From contig CP091718.1 of NCBI GenBank assembly GCA_022009675.1, positions 496,001 to 560,000 of the forward strand: DNA of 64,000 nt, written 5' to 3'. The notes below the pieces were generated by a model. That model saw only the letters and a list, made by a program, of their open reading frames with translations, did no database searches and was not told the origin of the DNA. Position 1 is the stretch's first letter; the number at the start of each line of letters is the position of its first letter. Shown here piece after piece: positions 55,508 to 64,000 of the stretch. Made by a program: the position numbers and the translations under genes. The DNA comes from Oscillospiraceae bacterium. GTDB lineage: Bacteria > Bacillota > Clostridia > Oscillospirales > CAG-272.

Positions 55508-55759
55508 CGTCCCGGACGTGCGGCACGCTCCAAAGCAGGCATAATCGGCGCCCCGACGTCATACCATGAGGATGGACGGACACCGGGGCAGTCGGGAAAA
55601 GCGGAGCGGAGGCTCCGGACAGATCGGGCGGCGTGTGTGCTTCACCGCCGGGCGGCGCGGGTGGTTCCGTTGCTCCCGGAGGGAAGTCGGCGCCGCCCGT
55701 GCTTTTGGGGCGTTCCCTGCCCCGTCACATATCCGATTGAAAAGCAAAGGAGAACCCCC

Positions 55760-58100
55760 ATGAGCGACGAGAACAGACCCGGACGCAGGCAGCCGCCCGA
55801 CGGCGGGCAGGCAGGGCGAAACGGCGCGGCTCAGCCGGATGCCGTACTGCATCCGGTCGATTCACATACCCTGCGCCGCGCCGGGATCCTGTGGTTCGTG
55901 ATGATTGCCGCATTCGTATACCTGCTCGTCCGCATCCTGATTCTGCAGACCGGCGGGTACGAGAAGTACCAGAACAGGTGCTCAGTCAGCTCACCACCGA
56001 GTCGTCGGTGACGGCAGAGCGCGGACGCATCTACGACACCAACCGCACCGTGCTGGCAACCAACGTCACCACCTACCGGGTATTCATCTCCCCCCCGCAC
56101 CATCCGGGAGTACTCCGAGGAGGACGGGACGCGCTATGACGAGATCATTGCGAACGGGCTGTCCGGTCTTCTGGACACCACCTATGAGAACGTGATGAAG
56201 CAGACCACCTACACGCGGTATCTGGACCGCACCATCGCGCGGCAGGTGGACGAGCAAACAGCGGCGCAGGTGGAGGAGTTCATTGACAAATACCGCCTGA
56301 ACAATATGGTCTTTCTGCAAGCCGGCAGTAAACGCTACTATCCGCACGGCACGCTGGCGTGCCATGTGCTGGGCTTTACCACCAGCGACGGCGGCGGCGC
56401 CTACGGGCTGGAACTGCAGTACGACAGCCTGCTTTCAGGCACAAGCGGACGCTACATCACGGCGCGGGACTCGCACGGCAACGAAATGCCCTACGAGTAC
56501 CAAAAGCTACATCCGCGCCAGCGACGGGCACTCCATCGTCACAACGCTGGACGTTTATGTCCAATCGGTTCTGGAGGAGCAGCTCTCTACCGCCTACATT
56601 GAGTCGGGCGGACAGAGCCGCGCCTGCGGTATCGTGATTGATGTGGAGACAGGCGGCATTCTGGGCATGGCGACCTACCCGTCCTTTGATCTGAACGATC
56701 CCCGCACGCTCAATGCGGACAGTCAGAGCAAGCTGAACGCCAGCGGCTATGCCGCCGGCACGGAGGCATACCTCAAGCTCAAGCAGGAGCTGCAGCTGAC
56801 CACGTGGGCAAACAAATCCATCACAGAAGCCTATATGCCCGGCTCGACCTTCAAGATCGTGACAGCCTCCATGGCATATGAGGAAAATCTGGTCAGCGCG
56901 GGCGAGACCTTCTATTGCCCCGGCTACTTCAAGGTCGGCGGACGCACCATCCACTGCCACAAAATCGCGGGGCACGGCTCGCTGACCTTTGCACAGGGAC
57001 TGCAGCAGTCCTGCAACCCGATTCTCATGATGATGGGACTGCGCATCGGGCAGGAGCGCTTCTACAACTACTTCCGCTCCTTCGGTTACCTGGAAAAAAC
57101 CGGCGTGGATCTGCCCGGCGAGGGCGTCAGCATCTTCTACAAGCCGGAAAACTTCAAGGAGATCGACCTTGCGACCGCTTCCTTCGGGCAGAACTTCAAA
57201 ATCACGCCGCTCCAGCAGATCATGGCGGTCACGACAGTCGCCAGCGGCGGCTACCTGCTGACGCCCCACCTGCTCAAGGAGGAGCTGGACAGCAACGGGA
57301 ACGTGGTCAAATCCTACGAGACCAACGTCCGGCGGCAGGTCATCTCGACCGACACGGCAACACAGCTTGCCAAAATACTGGAGGAGGGTGTGTCCGGAAA
57401 CGGCGGCGCCAAGAACGCCTATGTGGCGGGCTACCGCGTGGCTGCCAAGACCGGTACCTCCGAGAAGATCGACAAAAAGGACGACAGCGGGCGGGAGTAC
57501 TACGTCTGCTCCTGCGTGGGCTTCGCCCCGGCGGATGCCCCCAAGGTGGCGGTGCTGATTCTGGTGGATGAGCCGACCAAGGGCGTTCTGTACGGCTCCT
57601 ATGTGGCTGCCCCCTACCTTGCCAAGGTGATGGAAGCCATCCTGCCGTACCTCGGCGTGGAGGCTGTCTACACGGACAAGGAACTGGCGAACATGGCACG
57701 CACCGTGCCGGATGTGGCGTACTGGAGCGTCAGCGCGGCGCGCAAGTATGCGACCGAACACGGTTTTACCGTGGAGGTCGTGGGCGACGGGAACGTCGTG
57801 TACGGACAGTCCCCGGCGGCGGGCGTCAAGGTGGAATCCGCGCGGGCGCGGCTGATCCTGTATACCGAGCGGCGTGCCGAGCGCACAACCGTGACGGTGC
57901 CCAACCTTCTGGGCAGGACTGCTGTCTCCGCCAACGAAACGCTTGCCGCACGGCAGCTGAATATCCGCATCCAGGGAACCAATAATTATCTGAGCGGAAC
58001 CGGCGCCGTCGCGATCGCGCAGGATCCGCCCGCCGGGACCGAGGTGGAAATCGGCACGGTCGTGACCGTGACCTTCCGCAGCAGGGAGGACCCGGAATAA
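55760..58100 (+). CDS. Class B penicillin-binding protein, FtsI/SpoVD type, with two PASTA domains (three frame breaks)
   Basis: About 780 residues. A cytoplasmic tail and one membrane helix (GILWFVMIAAFVYLLVRILI) precede the dimerisation domain (TAERGRIYDTNRTVLATNVT). The transpeptidase has its three motifs: AYMPGSTFKIVTA (Ser and Lys of SxxK), LQQSCNPILMM (SxN) and AAKTGTSEKI (KTG). Two PASTA repeats end the protein (PDVAYWSVSAARKYATEHGF; VTVPNLLGRTAVSANETLAA), as in SpoVD and many clostridial FtsI. It cross-links septal or spore-cortex peptidoglycan together with FtsW. Breaks lie near 55977, in a C7 run near 56090 and near 56507. Confidence 0.93.
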
Positions 58101-58187
58101 GGAGCCGGACGCCGGCATAACCCCGCAAAAAACACGGATGTACCAAACGGAACCTCATCATCGGACTTCCCGGAAGGAGGAAACGGT

Positions 58188-59882
58188 ATGGAAACATCCG
58201 GAATCGGTCAAACCGAAATACAGGGTGCCCCCCGCGTACTGCCGCTCGGCGATCTGTGCATCGCCGCCGGCATTCCCTGCCCTGCGGGGGCGGAAAAACT
58301 GCAAATCCACGGCATCACGGCGGCTTCGGCGCGGGTGCGCCCCGGCTGGCTGTTCGCCGCTCTGCCCGGCAGCCGCACCGACGGGCGGCAATACATCCCG
58401 GACGCACTCCGGGCTGGTGCGGTTGCCGTGCTGTACCCGACCGAGGCGAAGGCATCGGCGGAGGATATCCTCCCGGCGGGGACTGCCGTCGGCATTCCCC
58501 TGCCGCCCAATGCGCCCGCCCGCGCGGTCTTTGCCCGATTGGTCAGCGCGTGGTACGGGGATCCCGGCAGGCGCCTGCATCTGGTCGGCGTGACCGGCAC
58601 CAACGGCAAAACCACCGTGACCGCCATGCTGTGCCACATCCTGCGCACGGCGGGCATCCCCTGCGGCTGTATCGGCACGCTGGGATACCAACTTCCTGCG
58701 GCGGCGGACCGGACGGATTTCAGCCGCACCGAACCGTTCCGCCCGGCGGACGAACGCGCCGCCATGACCACCCCCGAGCCGGAAGAGCTGTACGCTGTTC
58801 TCGCCCGGATGGCGGACTGCGCCCCGGCAGGGGTCTTCCCCACCGTGGTGATGGAGGTCTCCTCCCACGCGCTGGCGCAGGGACGGGTGGAGCCGCTGGC
58901 ATTTGACCTTGCTGTCTTTACCAATCTTTCGCCGGAGCATCTGGACTACCACGGCAGCATGGAGGCGTACTTCGCCGCCAAGGAAACGCTGTTCCGGCAG
59001 GCGCGGGTCGGGGTTCTCAACGGCGATGACGCCTATGCGCGCCGTCTGCCCCTGCGCGGACTGCCGGTCGGCGTCTGGTATGTCTGCCGGGTGTACGGAC
59101 GGACGGCGGACAGTGCGCCGGAGGTGCTTCCCGGCACCGCCGGCTGCATCCCGTGCCGGGCGGAGCGCATCCGCACCCGGCAGGCGGACAGTGCGGCAGG
59201 CGATCCGGGCGGTGTGGATTTCCGATTCTCCACGCCCGACCTGCGTATGCGCCTGTCCTGCCCCCTGCCCGGCGAGTTCACGGTCGCCAATGCATCGGTT
59301 GCCGCGGCGGCGGCACTGGCGCTGGGCATCGCTCCCCGGCAGATCCGGGAAGCGCTGGACGGGTTCCCGGGCGTCCCGGGACGGCTGGAACGTGTCCCGA
59401 CCGGCGGCGCGCCGTTCTCGGTTTTCATCGACTATGCGCACACGCCCGATGCGCTGGAGCGCCTGCTCCTGACCTTCCACGGGCTGTGCCGCGAGCCGGG
59501 CGGTTCGCGGAAGCGTCCGGGGCGCATCATCCTGCTGTTCGGGTGCGGCGGCGACCGTGACCGCAGCAAGCGCCGGCTGATGGCTCGCATCGCCTCGCGG
59601 TTGGCGGACGCAGTGGTCATTACGTCGGACAACAGCCGGAACGAGGATCCCGCCGCCATCATCCGGGACATCCTGGCGGGCATTGACCGCGAAAGCGAGT
59701 ACGCGGTCATTCCGGACCGGGCGGAAGCAATCCGCCACACGATCCGCACGGCGCGGGCGGGCGACGTCATCCTGCGGTGCGGCAAGGGACACGAAACCTA
59801 CGAGATAGACCGCACCGGGCGGCATCCCTTCGACGAGCGCGCCGTCGTCCGCGAGGCGCTCCGCTCGCGCGGGGAGGAATGA
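58188..59882 (+). CDS. murE: UDP-N-acetylmuramyl-tripeptide synthetase MurE
   Basis: 564 residues, intact, start after GGAAGGAGG. ATP-binding VGVTGTNGKTTVTAMLCHIL, the Mg/substrate motifs VVMEVSSHALAQGRVEP and NLSPEHLDYHGSMEAYFAAK, VFIDYAHTPDALERLLLTF, and FGCGGDRDRSKR. The third-residue specificity loop reads DNSRNEDP; the meso-diaminopimelate enzymes carry DNPRxE, lysine enzymes do not, so mDAP is likely with a Pro-to-Ser change. It is slightly longer than usual, with two insertions rich in Ala/Arg. Confidence 0.93.
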   Translation: METSGIGQTEIQGAPRVLPLGDLCIAAGIPCPAGAEKLQIHGITAASARVRPGWLFAALPGSRTDGRQYIPDALRAGAVAVLYPTEAKASAEDILPAGTAVGIPLPPNAPARAVFARLVSAWYGDPGRRLHLVGVTGTNGKTTVTAMLCHILRTAGIPCGCIGTLGYQLPAAADRTDFSRTEPFRPADERAAMTTPEPEELYAVLARMADCAPAGVFPTVVMEVSSHALAQGRVEPLAFDLAVFTNLSPEHLDYHGSMEAYFAAKETLFRQARVGVLNGDDAYARRLPLRGLPVGVWYVCRVYGRTADSAPEVLPGTAGCIPCRAERIRTRQADSAAGDPGGVDFRFSTPDLRMRLSCPLPGEFTVANASVAAAAALALGIAPRQIREALDGFPGVPGRLERVPTGGAPFSVFIDYAHTPDALERLLLTFHGLCREPGGSRKRPGRIILLFGCGGDRDRSKRRLMARIASRLADAVVITSDNSRNEDPAAIIRDILAGIDRESEYAVIPDRAEAIRHTIRTARAGDVILRCGKGHETYEIDRTGRHPFDERAVVREALRSRGEE

Positions 59883-59913
59883 CCGGACACGTGTCCGCAG
59901 AAAAGGAGTTCTC

Positions 59914-61365
59914 ATGAAAACAGATTTTTCGGTTCCGCTCTCCCCGGACAGCCTCGCCGCATGGAGCGGCGGCAGGCTGATCGGGGCATCCGACGCACCG
60001 GTTTGCGCCGCCTGCACCGACTCCCGCGAGGCGGGCGCCGGGGTGCTGTTCTGCGCCATCCGGGGCGAGCGGGCGGACGGGCACGATTATATGGCGTCCG
60101 CATATGCGGCGGGTAGCCGGTGCTTTCTCTGCGAGCGCCCCCCCGCAGAGCCGGAGGCGCAGGCTGCCTTTCCGGACGCCTGCTTTATCTGCGTACCCGA
60201 CACGGTAGCAGCGCTTCCGGCTCTGGCGGCGGGCTTCCGGGCGGCACACCTGCCGGCGTTGCGCGTGATTGCCGTCACCGGAAGCGTCGGCAAAACCACC
60301 ACCAAGACGCTGTGTGCCGCCGTACTGCGGGCGGCGTTCCCGACCTTTTGCCGGGAAGGAAACTTCAATTCCGTCATCGGGATGCCGCTTTGCGTGCCGG
60401 GCATCGGAACCGACGTGCGCGCAGCAGTGCTGGAAATGGGCATGAGCGCGCGCGGCGAGATATCCGCCCTGTCGCGCGCGGCGTGTCCGGATATCGCAGT
60501 CATCACCAATATCGGCTCGTCGCATCTGGAATCCCTCGGCACGCGGGAAAACATCGCCCGCGCCAAGCTGGAGGTGCTGGACGGGATGCGTCCGGGCGGA
60601 CAGCTTCTCTTTGACGGGGACGAGCCTCTGCTCCGGGCAGGGGCGGCGCACGTCCGGCAGGACATCACGCTCCGTCCGGTCTCGCTGACCGACAAGGCAG
60701 CGGATTTCTTTGTTTCCGGTATCCGTGCGGCGGCGGACGGTACGGTCTTTGACCTGCGCCTGCCGGACGGCTCGGTGTGGCACGACCTGCGCATCCCCGC
60801 GCCGGGACGGCATCTCCTGCTGGACGCCGCCTATGCGGCAGGCGTGGGGTACCTGTCCGGCGTCAGCCGGGAGGAGGCGGCGCGGGGACTGGCTGACTAC
60901 CGCCCCGCGGCAATGCGCCAAACCCTGCGCCGCGCGGGCGGAGTCACGGTGCTGGAGGATTGCTACAACGCCGCGCCGGAGTCCGTGCAGGCGGCACTGG
61001 ACACGCTGCCGCTGCTGACGCAGTCCGGCGGGCGCCGCATGGCACTGCTGGGCGACATGAAGGAGCTGGGCACCGACACGGTCGCCCTGCACCGGGCGGT
61101 GGGCGCGGTCTGCGCCGGACAGCTGGACTGCCTGTGGACGGTCGGCGCGCTGGGCGCGGAGATTGCCGCCGGGGCACGCGACGCCGGCATGAGCCGGGTG
61201 CAGGCGCTGTACCCGGCAGGCGAGCCGGACGCGGAGGCGGTCGCGGCAGAGATCCTGACCGGGCTTGCGCCGGGGGATACGTTGCTGATTAAGGCAAGCC
61301 GCGCCATGCATCTGGAAACCGTGGCGGAGGCATTGCTCCGGGGACTGATGCAGGGAAACCTCTGA
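59914..61365 (+). CDS. murF: UDP-N-acetylmuramoyl-tripeptide-D-Ala-D-Ala ligase MurF
   Basis: 483 residues, intact, start after AAAAGGAG. N-terminal domain ACTDSREAGAGVLFCAIRGE RADGHDY; ATP site VIAVTGSVGKTTTKTLCAAV; AAVLEMGMSARGEISALS; VITNIGSSHLESLGTREN; VLEDCYNAAPESVQAALDTL; LLGDMKELGTD. It adds D-Ala-D-Ala to the UDP-MurNAc-tripeptide, the last soluble step of peptidoglycan precursor synthesis, before MraY. Confidence 0.95.
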   Translation: MKTDFSVPLSPDSLAAWSGGRLIGASDAPVCAACTDSREAGAGVLFCAIRGERADGHDYMASAYAAGSRCFLCERPPAEPEAQAAFPDACFICVPDTVAALPALAAGFRAAHLPALRVIAVTGSVGKTTTKTLCAAVLRAAFPTFCREGNFNSVIGMPLCVPGIGTDVRAAVLEMGMSARGEISALSRAACPDIAVITNIGSSHLESLGTRENIARAKLEVLDGMRPGGQLLFDGDEPLLRAGAAHVRQDITLRPVSLTDKAADFFVSGIRAAADGTVFDLRLPDGSVWHDLRIPAPGRHLLLDAAYAAGVGYLSGVSREEAARGLADYRPAAMRQTLRRAGGVTVLEDCYNAAPESVQAALDTLPLLTQSGGRRMALLGDMKELGTDTVALHRAVGAVCAGQLDCLWTVGALGAEIAAGARDAGMSRVQALYPAGEPDAEAVAAEILTGLAPGDTLLIKASRAMHLETVAEALLRGLMQGNL

Positions 61366-61467
61366 AAAACACATTTTTAGGGGAACTCTGATTGAATGGG
61401 TGGCACCGAGAGGCTGTGCCGCCGGATCAATCAGCGGTTCCCCGGAAAAAGCAAAGGAGATACAGAC

Positions 61468-62475
61468 ATGGGATCGCTTTCCACTTCCGATTTGGGTATT
61501 CTGGCGGCAGCAACGGGCGGCTGTGCGCTGATTCTGACCGTCATTTTCGGCTTTATCCTCCTGCCGGTTCTGCGGCATTTCAAGCTGGGACAGCCTATCC
61601 GGACGGAGGGTCCCATCTGGCACCAGCCCAAGGCGGGAACCCCCACTATGGGCGGCATCTGCTTTATTCTGGCGTTCCTGCTGGCAACGGCGGGCTACGC
61701 CGTGTTCAGCGCCGTCCGCGGTGAGGGGGCGTCTGATCCCGCTGGCGCTGGCGGTTCTGTTCGCGCTGGGCAATGCCGCCATCGGCTTTATCGACGATTA
61801 CTGCAAGCTGGTCAGGCATCAGAACGAGGGACTGACCGAGCGGCAGAAGCTGTTGCTCCAGCTGGTGCTGACGGCGGCGTACCTCGCTATGCTCCGCGCG
61901 TCGGGGCATCTGGAGACCTCGCTCCGCATTCCCTTTACCGACATGCGGCTGGAGCTGTCGTGGTTCGCCTATCCGGTCTACCTGCTGGTCATGGTCGGCT
62001 TCGTCAACGCCACCAACCTGACCGACGGGCTGGACGGGCTTGCCTCCTCTGTCTGCGCCACGGTTGCCGCCTTCACCCCTGCTCCTGGCAGTCTGGAGAC
62101 AGGGACGCGGACAGCACGGTGCTGGCGGCGGCTCTGCTGGCGGGTATGCTGGGCTTTCTGGTCTTTAACCACCACCCGGCGCAGATGTTCATGGGCGACA
62201 CGGGGTCGCTGTTCCTGGGCGGCGTCATCATGGGATGCGCCATGATGGCAGGGGAGCTTCTGCTGTTCGTGCTGGCGGGCTTCGTGTTCGTGGCAGATAT
62301 GCTGACCAGTCTCCTGCAGCGCTGGTACTTCAGGCTGACGCACGGCAAGCGGCTGTTCCCCATCGCGCCCATCCACCACAGCTTTGAAAAATGGGGCTTC
62401 GGCGAGTACGCCGTCATGGGACTGTTCGCGGGCGTATCGGCGCTGTTCTGCGTGCTGGCGTGGTTTGGAAAGTAA
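61468..62475 (+). CDS. mraY: Phospho-N-acetylmuramoyl-pentapeptide transferase MraY (frame breaks)
   Basis: About 335 residues, start MGSLSTSDLGILAAATGG after AAAGGAG. Active-site motifs: GQPIRTEGPIWHQPKAGTPT MGG (the HxxKxGTPTMGG motif), GFIDDYCKLVRHQNEGL (DDxxK), VNATNLTDGLDGLASS, and MFMGDTGSLFLGGVIMG. Ten membrane helices are visible. It links the pentapeptide to undecaprenyl phosphate, making lipid I. Frame breaks occur in a G5 run near 61733 and twice around 62090-62105. Confidence 0.93.
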   Translation: MGSLSTSDLGILAAATGGCALILTVIFGFILLPVLRHFKLGQPIRTEGPIWHQPKAGTPTMGGICFILAFLLATAGYAVFSAVRGEGASDPAGAGGSVRAGQCRHRLYRRLLQAGQASERGTDRAAEAVAPAGADGGVPRYAPRVGASGDLAPHSLYRHAAGAVVVRLSGLPAGHGRLRQRHQPDRRAGRACLLCLRHGCRLHPCSWQSGDRDADSTVLAAALLAGMLGFLVFNHHPAQMFMGDTGSLFLGGVIMGCAMMAGELLLFVLAGFVFVADMLTSLLQRWYFRLTHGKRLFPIAPIHHSFEKWGFGEYAVMGLFAGVSALFCVLAWFGK

Positions 62476-62508
62476 CGGATCCCGCCCCGGCGGGCGAGAG
62501 AGGAGGGC

Positions 62509-63879
62509 ATGAGAATGCCGGAAAGACCTGAACGGGAGGATGCGCGCCGCAGGACGCAGGACAGCCGGGAGCAGTCTGCTCCGGCACAGGCGCCGAGCCG
62601 CCGGCGTCCGGAACGCAAGCCGCGCAAGGGCTTCGGCTCCCGGCGGCTGGACAGATGGGGGCGCTGGCTGGACAGCCAGACCGAGAAGGACGATCCCGTC
62701 TACACGCAGTCTCTCCACCCGGAGCCGGAGCTGCGCGAGGCGGATCACGTGCTGGTACGGGGGCCCATCGACACGCCGTTCCTGCTCATCGTGCTGGTGC
62801 TGGCGGTATTCGGCGCGATCATGGCATACAGCGCCAGTTCGGTGTACGCCGCGCAGTACCACAGCGACAGCACCTACTATGTCAAGCGTCATATCGCCTA
62901 CCTGCTGCTTGCCTTCGGGCTGACGACGCCCTTTGTCATCAAGGCGCGCCCGTGGTTCTGGCGGATGTTCGGCGTCATCGCATATGCCGGATCGGTGGTA
63001 CTGCTGCTTCTGGTTCTTGTCATCGGCTCCAGTTACGGCTCCGGCGCGACGCGCTGGATTCAGATCGGACCGCTGTCGCTCCAGCCGTCCGAAATCGCCA
63101 AAATGGCAGTCATCTTAGTCATTGCGCTGGTCATGACCAAGCACGAAAAGCAGATCGCCATGCGGCAGAAGTTCGGCGGGCAGTTCCGTTACGGCGTTCT
63201 GCTCCCCGTGCTGATCTTCGGGCTTATCTGCGCCCTTGTCATGCTGGAGCATCACCTGTCGGGCATCATCATCATCGGTCTGCTCGGCATCGTGACCATG
63301 TTCCTGGGCGGAACAGACCGCAAGTGGTTCTTCTTCATTTTCGGGGCAGGTCTTGTCGCGGTTCTGCTGGTTCTGTCCGTGTCGGATTACGCGCGGGTGC
63401 GGCTGGATACATGGCTCAACATCGACGAGGCAGACGCGCTCGGTTCCGCGTGGCAGACTCTGCAGGGGCTGTACGCCATCGGTTCGGGCGGCTTCTTCGG
63501 CGTGGGGCTGGGCAACAGCCGGCAGAAGTACGGGTACGTCTCCCAGCCGCAGAACGACTTCATCTTCACCATCATCTGCGAGGAGCTGGGCTTCATCGGT
63601 GCGGTGCTGGTGGTGGTGCTGTTCGGACTGCTGATATGGCGCGGGTTCCGGATCGCCTCGCGCGCGCCGGACAAATTCACCTCGCTGGCGGCTTACGGGC
63701 TGATTGCCAAGGTGGCTCTGCAGACCGTGCTGAACATAGCCGTTGTGACGAATTCCATGCCCAACACCGGCATTTCCCTGCCCTTTTTCTCCTCCGGCGG
63801 CACATCCCTGATCCTGCAGATATTCGAGATGGGCATCGTGCTGAACATCTCGCGGTACTCGTATCAGAAGCGGGTCTGA
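62509..63879 (+). CDS. ftsW: FtsW-type SEDS peptidoglycan polymerase
   Basis: 456 residues, intact, start after GGAGGGC. A 90-residue Arg/Pro-rich cytoplasmic extension (RRRPERKPRKGFGSRRLDRW) precedes about ten helices with the SEDS motifs: ATRWIQIGPLSLQPSEIAKM, LGLYAIGSGGFFGVGLGNSR-like (GSGGFFGVGLGNSRQKYG), QNDFIFTIICEELGFIGA, and NSMPNTGISLPFFSSGGTSL. It polymerises lipid II at the septum with the class B PBP encoded at 55760. Directly follows mraY; murD, which usually sits between them, is absent. Confidence 0.95.
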   Translation: MRMPERPEREDARRRTQDSREQSAPAQAPSRRRPERKPRKGFGSRRLDRWGRWLDSQTEKDDPVYTQSLHPEPELREADHVLVRGPIDTPFLLIVLVLAVFGAIMAYSASSVYAAQYHSDSTYYVKRHIAYLLLAFGLTTPFVIKARPWFWRMFGVIAYAGSVVLLLLVLVIGSSYGSGATRWIQIGPLSLQPSEIAKMAVILVIALVMTKHEKQIAMRQKFGGQFRYGVLLPVLIFGLICALVMLEHHLSGIIIIGLLGIVTMFLGGTDRKWFFFIFGAGLVAVLLVLSVSDYARVRLDTWLNIDEADALGSAWQTLQGLYAIGSGGFFGVGLGNSRQKYGYVSQPQNDFIFTIICEELGFIGAVLVVVLFGLLIWRGFRIASRAPDKFTSLAAYGLIAKVALQTVLNIAVVTNSMPNTGISLPFFSSGGTSLILQIFEMGIVLNISRYSYQKRV

Positions 63880-63908
63880 GCGGGCAGCGGGCTATCCGTC
63901 AAAACTCC

Positions 63909-63957
63909 AAAAATGGGTGTTCAAAAACTCATCCTGAGTTTTTGAACACCCATTTTT
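63909..63957. terminator. Long bidirectional terminator after ftsW
   Basis: A 23-bp perfect stem AAAAATGGGTGTTCAAAAAC(TCA) with a three-base loop TCC and T-run on both strands. It closely matches the terminator after prfB (36167-36210). A minus-strand stop codon at 63978-63980 could be the end of a convergent gene beyond the window; only seven codons are visible. Confidence 0.9.
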
Positions 63958-64000
63958 GTATGATACGCTTCCCCCGGTCAGGCGCTGATCTTCTTCCTGC

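Noticed and set aside
63978..64000. Convergent minus-strand gene at the right edge
   Set aside because: Only a stop codon and seven codons are visible, too little to call a gene, though the bidirectional terminator before it fits one.

Overview
The window looks like a chromosomal piece of an endospore-forming Bacillota (Clostridia, probably an uncultured Oscillospirales-like or Eubacteriales-like lineage). The pointers are a GerA-type germinant receptor gene, a PASTA-tailed transpeptidase next to murE, the mcsA-mcsB-clpC stress genes, NAD-dependent ligase, MraZ-controlled dcw genes, BspA-type leucine-rich repeats and clostridial sigma-A promoters (TTGACA-17-TATAAT seen many times). Codons and base composition change sharply near 14.7 kb: the left part is AT-rich and full of broken genes, the right part is GC-rich housekeeping sequence.

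Region 1-14.66 kb is a genomic island ending at the 3' end of a tRNA-Gln(CUG) gene. From 5.94 kb down to 1 it holds, all on the minus strand, the C-terminal part of an RHS protein and at least three orphan Hint (pre-toxin) cassettes, each with a different short C-terminal tail followed at once by a different small gene, the layout of polymorphic-toxin/immunity cassette arrays. A 5' fragment of a group II intron is embedded in one cassette. From 6.5 to 8.6 kb two insertion sequences (IS5-like, IS481-like) sit among gene remnants. From 8.8 to 14.15 kb a tightly overlapping minus-strand operon carries conjugative-element genes: several unknown acidic proteins, a DUF4314 protein, an orphan C5-cytosine methyltransferase, and a chimera of an Api92-like domain with the C-terminal half of a VirD4/TraG coupling protein. 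A strong bidirectional hairpin terminator sits just upstream, and four tRNA T-arm-like motifs lie between it and the tRNA.

Region 14.7-35 kb: a surface lipoprotein made of collagen-like repeats plus BspA leucine-rich repeats; ligA; a GNAT acetyltransferase; an MntR-like regulator facing a MntP manganese exporter whose long leader ends in an attenuator; glmM with a left-handed beta-helix protein; a sugar-metabolism group (Gfo/Idh/MocA dehydrogenase, TIM-barrel lipoprotein, two sugar-phosphate isomerase/epimerase-like proteins); DUF1858, trmK, Nif3-like and ferredoxin-thioredoxin-reductase-like genes; and a complete polar amino acid ABC transporter.

Region 35-50 kb: prfB without the usual programmed frameshift, mcsA-mcsB-clpC (McsB with altered active-site motifs, no ctsR in front), two rRNA methyltransferases (rsmF-like, rsmI), an amidase, small membrane/lipoproteins, a nucleoside hydrolase, gerA, and a 1.3-kb array of GC-rich repeats. 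Region 50-64 kb: a ribbon-helix-helix protein with a palindromic operator in its promoter, clpB, and the dcw cluster mraZ-rsmH-ftsL-ftsI/spoVD-murE-murF-mraY-ftsW, which lacks murD at its usual place.

A general caution: more than twenty genes, many essential, are split by single-base changes in homopolymer runs of about five to seven bases. This pattern is best explained by uncorrected sequencing error, so I annotate such core genes as single CDS spanning the breaks and name the break points.
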